This document shows, piece by piece, positions 59,336-64,000 of a stretch of DNA of 64,000 nucleotides. The translations under genes and the position numbers were made by a program. Under the pieces are notes generated by a model. It was given only the letters and a program-made list of their open reading frames with translations, ran no database searches and was not told the origin of the DNA. The DNA is taken from assembly GCA_025403435.1 (NCBI GenBank), contig CM046350.1, forward strand, positions 5,057,512-5,121,511, written 5' to 3'. Position 1 is the stretch's first letter. Each line of letters starts with the position of its first letter. Source of the DNA: Artocarpus heterophyllus. Lineage: Eukaryota; Streptophyta; Magnoliopsida; Rosales; Moraceae.

Positions 59336-60547
59336 CGACAATATAATCTAATAGATTATCATAATAGATTTCTACGTGTCCAACGCTAGTGATCACCAGC
59401 TACAATTTCAACCCTTTATCAATTTTGAAAGGGTAGGACTCTGATGAGGAGTACTCAAGGGCATTCTTGTATTTTATCCTTCTTGAATTTTGTAGAGTAG
59501 ATTGAGTAGTATTCTACTTTTTACTACCACTATCGTGTTCTGCTATTTTTGCGTCCTCCCTTTAATCCATACAATTTATCCTTGCTAAAAAAAACTTTAA
59601 AGAATATATATTTGCTTAACCCTAATCTAAAATACTTAGAAACAATAGTGTCTTTATATTCATAAAATATTATATACTTCAAAACTTTATCATGAAAGCA
59701 GTAAAATTAAAAACAATTCTACAGAAATACTATTTCTCAAATTAACCAAAATATTTAGGGGAATGTTCATGAATGCTATCTTTTAAGATTTATTTTTAAT
59801 AAAATTTACGTATGTTTATTTTTGGCATAATTTAATATACAATAGGAATGATAATGTGGCACAAATAAACACGGCTTTTAAAAGGTTGGGTATAACGTGT
59901 AATTTTCTCAGTTTTGTATGTGGATTCAAATGGCCCAAACCAACAGCCATGGACAGGCCCAATGTTTGATTGATAGGTAGACCGAGCACTCGCAAACAAA
60001 ATGCAACCCGACTCTGAACATTTATGAGTACAAGGTACAATTTTATTTTAATTAAAATTTCACTCGTAAGGGATATCACAATGAAAGACAAGTCAATAAT
60101 TGATGTTTCTTTCTTTTTTTGGTCTCTAAACACGCCTTTTCAATCTTTACGACCACGATAATTACTAACACCACAAAGGATTAGAAGATCCACGCGAAAA
60201 GTTTATAAAAGAAGTGAGGTTTTAATTTGGGCATTCTTTTTCCTCACTTGTATCGTGATTGGGTCCTAAATTCTTACATTAGAGTATGTCAAATACTAAA
60301 TATTTGTGTTATTAATGCTCAGCAACAAAGTTTTTTTAAATATGTATGTATATATGTATGATAATGTCAATTTTCCATATTTAGTTAAGAAATCTCTTCT
60401 CCAAGATAATGCTATATTGCAACCATTACTTAAACTATAGTCATTCCACTTAATAATTACAACCTTGTTATTTTAAATCATGTAAAAATTAAATTTTTAC
60501 CTTCTCGGTTTCAAGTTAAGATTATGACAAAAAAATAGTATAGCACT

Positions 60548-60692
60548 AAGGTATTTGACAGAGTTGGTTAGAATCAACTTTTTTTGTTTGGAACATTGTA
60601 GCAACTTTTTGGCTTTTTTTCTGCAGCATATGAGAGTTTTACATTCTTTAACCAAAAAGTTAGTTTTAATCAACTTTACCAAACACCCTAAA
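60548..60692. mobile_element. MITE-like segment
   Basis: Ends AAGGTATTTGACAGAGTTGG and, reverse-complemented, TAGGGTGTTTGGTAAAGTTG, with GGTTAGAATCAAC mirrored by GTTTTAATCAAC inside. About 145 bp. The ends resemble the GTTTGGT family but the interior differs. Confidence 0.5.
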
Positions 60693-62554
60693 GTCGCATT
60701 ATGGATATGTTTGGTAAAGCTTCCTGAAAATTGTTTTTGTCTTTTTGGATCTAAAATTGCGTATAGGTTTGTTGGATGATTTGTTAGTTGTAAAATGTAG
60801 CTTCTAAAAAGAAGCTCTTATGAGTAGATTATGAAACTTGCATAAGAGTTTTATAGGCCATTTGATACGTAGGTTTAAAACCGTTCAAGTCAGTTCAAAC
60901 CATGAATGCGGTTCAAATTATCTTTTGATGAAGCAATAACTAATACCAATTCAAACCACATAATCGATTTTAAACTGATCAAAAACCCTCCAAAATCTAA
61001 ACTTTGGTCCCTTCATGTTCACACAATTTAAAACATTTTCTACCATAAAAATAATTCATATTCTTCTTTTCCTTTCATAAATCATAATTTTTCAAACATC
61101 AATTCTTGTTTTAAACTTAATGTGATATTTATTTTCGTTTTAAACCTTTATATTCTAAACGTTAGTATCAAATCACCGTTTAAATCATACATCTTAAAAC
61201 TCATAGTTCACACCATAAAGTACTACATCATTCTAAACTCACGCACCAAACAATCCATTAGTGTGATTATATAAACTTTGTTCTAGCATATATTGCTTAT
61301 TTAGAAAATTTTTGAATCGTGTTGATGTATTAAGCTCTTTTAAACATGTAGTTCTAAAAACTAAGCTTTGCTTATTTTCTTCTACCAACTAAAAACAAAA
61401 ACAAAAGTTATGTCAACTACATAGTCCCTGTTATCAAAGTACAAAATAAACTAGTTTATTAAAGATTTTATTTATACACATACACGTATAAATATATACT
61501 GTCAATAGCATTGACATTGACATTTACATAAATATCTCCAATGTAGTGCCAATGTCAAATTAGAAAAATTGCTCTTTGATGTAGTACTATTCTTCGTGTT
61601 AAAATTGACATATGCCATGCTTTATAGCAAATGTCAAACTTTAGCGTTTGATTGTCATTGGTTGATGTAAAGATTTTTTCCATATAAATCATTACAATAT
61701 TGGTATTTTCAAATTATTTTGAATTTAAAAGTTTACTTTTAGTTCTTTATAATTCTCAAAACTTAAAGAATGTGATAAGAAAAAGTAGATATAATATTTA
61801 AAATAGCATCATGCATTAAAAAACAATGGAAATTGCACTAAGTTCAATTCTTAATGTAAGTAATTATCATACTTTTAAAAATATTTAAGTACACATCATT
61901 TCTAAAATCACATGCTCTTTTTAAACATTTTAATTTTTAATTTATATCATCCTCCTTCTTTTTTTTTTCTTTTTCATTATCTTTGCTACTTCTTGTTTTG
62001 TTCTAAGTCATTTTATACAAAAATAAATTTTGTTTTAATTTAAATGGTTTATTTACTAAACATTGTTACTTCTTGGTCTATTTATTCTTATTCTCAATTA
62101 ATAATGTCTTAATTCCATCCTTTTTCTCAAGAAACAAATCAAAAAACACAACGAAGACAGTCATTTTCATACTTATTAGCATTAACGTTAACATTTAACT
62201 TTAAAATGATAACACAAGGATAAACAAATCTTCTTCAGACAAGAAATACAATGGTATAAAAGGCCTTCGTGACACAACGGTATTTTATTTAATCTGGACA
62301 AAAATGAAATTTCATGAATTCATTTTTTAAAATAAATACGCTTATCCATTTTAAAAAATGTGGAAGCTTGTCTTTTGAACCATCATGCATTGAGGCCAAA
62401 ATTTTAAAATTTAAATTTGGATTTTCTTAATACAATAATTAATGGAGAAACAATTTTATTTAAAGATTAGCGCATCTCAAATGCTATGTTAGGTTTTACG
62501 TCAAGTTGGTATCAAAATTTGACAATTTTTTTGAATAAATAAATTAGATTTTTC

Positions 62555-63023
62555 TGTTAGAATAAAATTGTGATGAAAACTATCATCACCCAGGATCGTT
62601 CATGTCAAATCATCAAGAATATTAATAAGATACGGAAGCTAACCTGAATCCATTGATTGAATGTGATTCTTGAGTCTTTTTGATTGAGGATTTTTCAAGT
62701 CTGGTACGTAAATCCTCCTTCTCATAATGCTATGTAATCTCTCTGTAGATGGGAAACAGAAAAAATAATGTACGTACTGACTTGGGGACCACAACCCCTT
62801 TATATAATTGCTAAACCCTAACAATTATTCTTAATTACAAATTTAACCCATCATAAAATTAGTAATTATATTTTTGGTCTCTATATATAGGAGGCCCACA
62901 CTTAATGATGCATTAAAAACCTAAAACCCAAATTGATCATTTTTAATTGGGCAACCTTATTTGATAGCCTTTAATTCACATTTATTTAATATATTAGCCC
63001 ATATATTGGATTTTGATCCAACA
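62555..63023 (-). mobile_element. Solo LTR, 469 bp, with perfect 5-bp target duplication
   Basis: On the minus strand it begins TGTTGGATCAAAATCC and ends TTTTATTCTAACA, with TG...CA borders. It is flanked by GAAAA on both sides (TTTTC on the plus strand at 62550-62554 and 63024-63028). TATA-like boxes (CCTATATATAGAG and ATTATATAAAGG) lie on the minus strand in the order expected of an LTR promoter. No internal region is present, so it is a solo LTR. A 61-codon open frame inside it is not considered a gene. Confidence 0.8.
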
Positions 63024-63028
63024 TTTTC

Positions 63029-64000
63029 TTCATGTCAATATCAAAATTTGACTTTTTTAATAAATAAATAAAACCATTCTAATGTTATTATTAATTTTAA
63101 ATTTTAGCATTTTGTTGCTTAATGCTTAGTGTGCTGACTTTTTCACTCGCATTGACTTTTTTTCCCTAAAAATATTCTTCTTATAAGTTCCAAAGCTTAA
63201 ATTTTGTATATCTGTTTATAATATTTGAAATAGTATTATACTCGAAACACAAGTAAGAACAATATGTTAAATATGTTATTTTATATTTTTATTTTAAAAA
63301 GAAGTAGCTTTCAACTCAATTTATGTGGTTATATTTTTTCATAAGTACGAATCTCTAAACTACATATATAAACGAGCTAATTTGCATAGGGTGGTACCAA
63401 TTGTTGCATGGAACAATTGTCGGCGAAATTGAAGGATAAATTTATAACAAAAGAAATGTATTCTTTAGAGCGGGGCATCAATAATTTAGGTGGGGCAAGT
63501 AAAACTTCGCTTTCCTGAAAAAGGGTGAACAACTTTATTTTTCATTTTCAATTTTTAGTTGCAAACAGTGAACAGTCCTATAGTTAGATATGGTAGATAT
63601 GGTAGGAACTTGTTTTGTATTGTTAAAGTCTTCCACAAGAGACAAAATGAGTTAAGACATGTTGTCTCATTATCCAGTCTCATATTTTTTATTAACTTTT
63701 TTTGTTATGGATTTTTAATTAACTTTTGACATCTGACTGAGTTGTTTAAGTATTTTTAACATTTGGTTTTTAACTTAGATGATATTACAATAAATGGAGA
63801 CAAGTATTCGAACAAAATGCTGAATTTTAAAGTGATAATATTTATAGAGCAGCCTTTTAGTTAAAAATTGAGAGAAATCTAAGTTAAGAAAAAAAAAATA
63901 GTGATATGACTCCGAACTGTACTTTACAAAACCGACACTTTAATGAAAGTTAATCTAGGTTTTTTTTTTTTTTTTTTCAATAGTGTCTGAACTTGCCCGC
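63029..64000. other. Intergenic to the right edge
   Basis: AT-rich sequence with long T runs. No gene, RNA gene or terminal repeat structure seen. Confidence 0.45.

Larger units (their letters stand above)
57511..62554. other. Intergenic, UBP1 promoter side, MITE remnants, no gene
   Basis: 57511-57760 holds the UBP1 leader with a (GA)n/(GGGA) tract at 57610-57643. Beyond it I find no gene or RNA gene. MITE-like segments lie at 58004-58185, about 59062-59205 and about 60548-60692. 59251-59335 is a direct duplication of about 43 bp. The rest is AT-rich. Confidence 0.5.

Noticed and set aside
1..64000. tRNA, rRNA or other structured RNA genes
   Set aside because: None recognised by eye; a covariance-model scan was not possible.

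Overview
The window is nuclear DNA of a eudicot plant. The evidence is the short AT-rich introns with GT..AG borders, plant-specific genes (a chloroplast FLU protein, UBP1, PHL, GLIP-type GDSL lipases) and a heavy load of plant transposons. I could not name the species. The order UBP1 - FLU - NUP107 matches, from memory, Arabidopsis At3g14100 - At3g14110 - At3g14120, so this end looks like an old conserved gene block.

Layout. 1-9060 is a decayed GDSL esterase/lipase cluster on the minus strand. It holds the 5' end of a probably functional gene at the left edge, a pseudogene whose first exon is split by a 2.4-kb solo LTR (2305-4731) and a small MITE, and a second pseudogene (7409-9050) with stops, frameshifts and broken splice sites. 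10109-17518 is a complete 11-exon PHL gene (Spt20-domain, Gln-rich coactivator), minus strand. 18218-25078 is a tandem array of 18 units of about 382 bp; each unit carries fossil exons and splice sites of a gene I do not recognise. 25170-28773 is intergenic and contains a Mutator-like foldback MITE. 28774-35388 is a non-autonomous LTR retrotransposon (5-bp target duplication) into which an apparently intact, autonomous hAT transposon (29770-34108, 8-bp target duplication) has jumped; the hAT itself carries a 213-bp insertion. 37068-46610 is NUP107 (24 exons, minus). 48997-51730 is FLU (5 exons, plus). 52440-57510 is UBP1 (12 exons, minus). 57511-64000 has no recognisable gene but holds MITEs and a 469-bp solo LTR (62555-63023).

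Genes and function. The four complete genes are housekeeping or regulatory genes that do not form one pathway: PHL (light and flowering, transcription), NUP107 (nuclear pore outer ring), FLU (feedback control of tetrapyrrole synthesis in chloroplasts) and UBP1 (U-rich RNA binding, stress granules). Exons were assembled by eye from splice borders. The coding lengths of PHL (4056 nt), NUP107 (3258 nt), FLU (909 nt) and UBP1 (1269 nt) are all multiples of three without internal stops, which supports the models.

The most unusual object is the 18-copy array: a gene segment, apparently already frameshifted, amplified as a satellite-like block just upstream of PHL.
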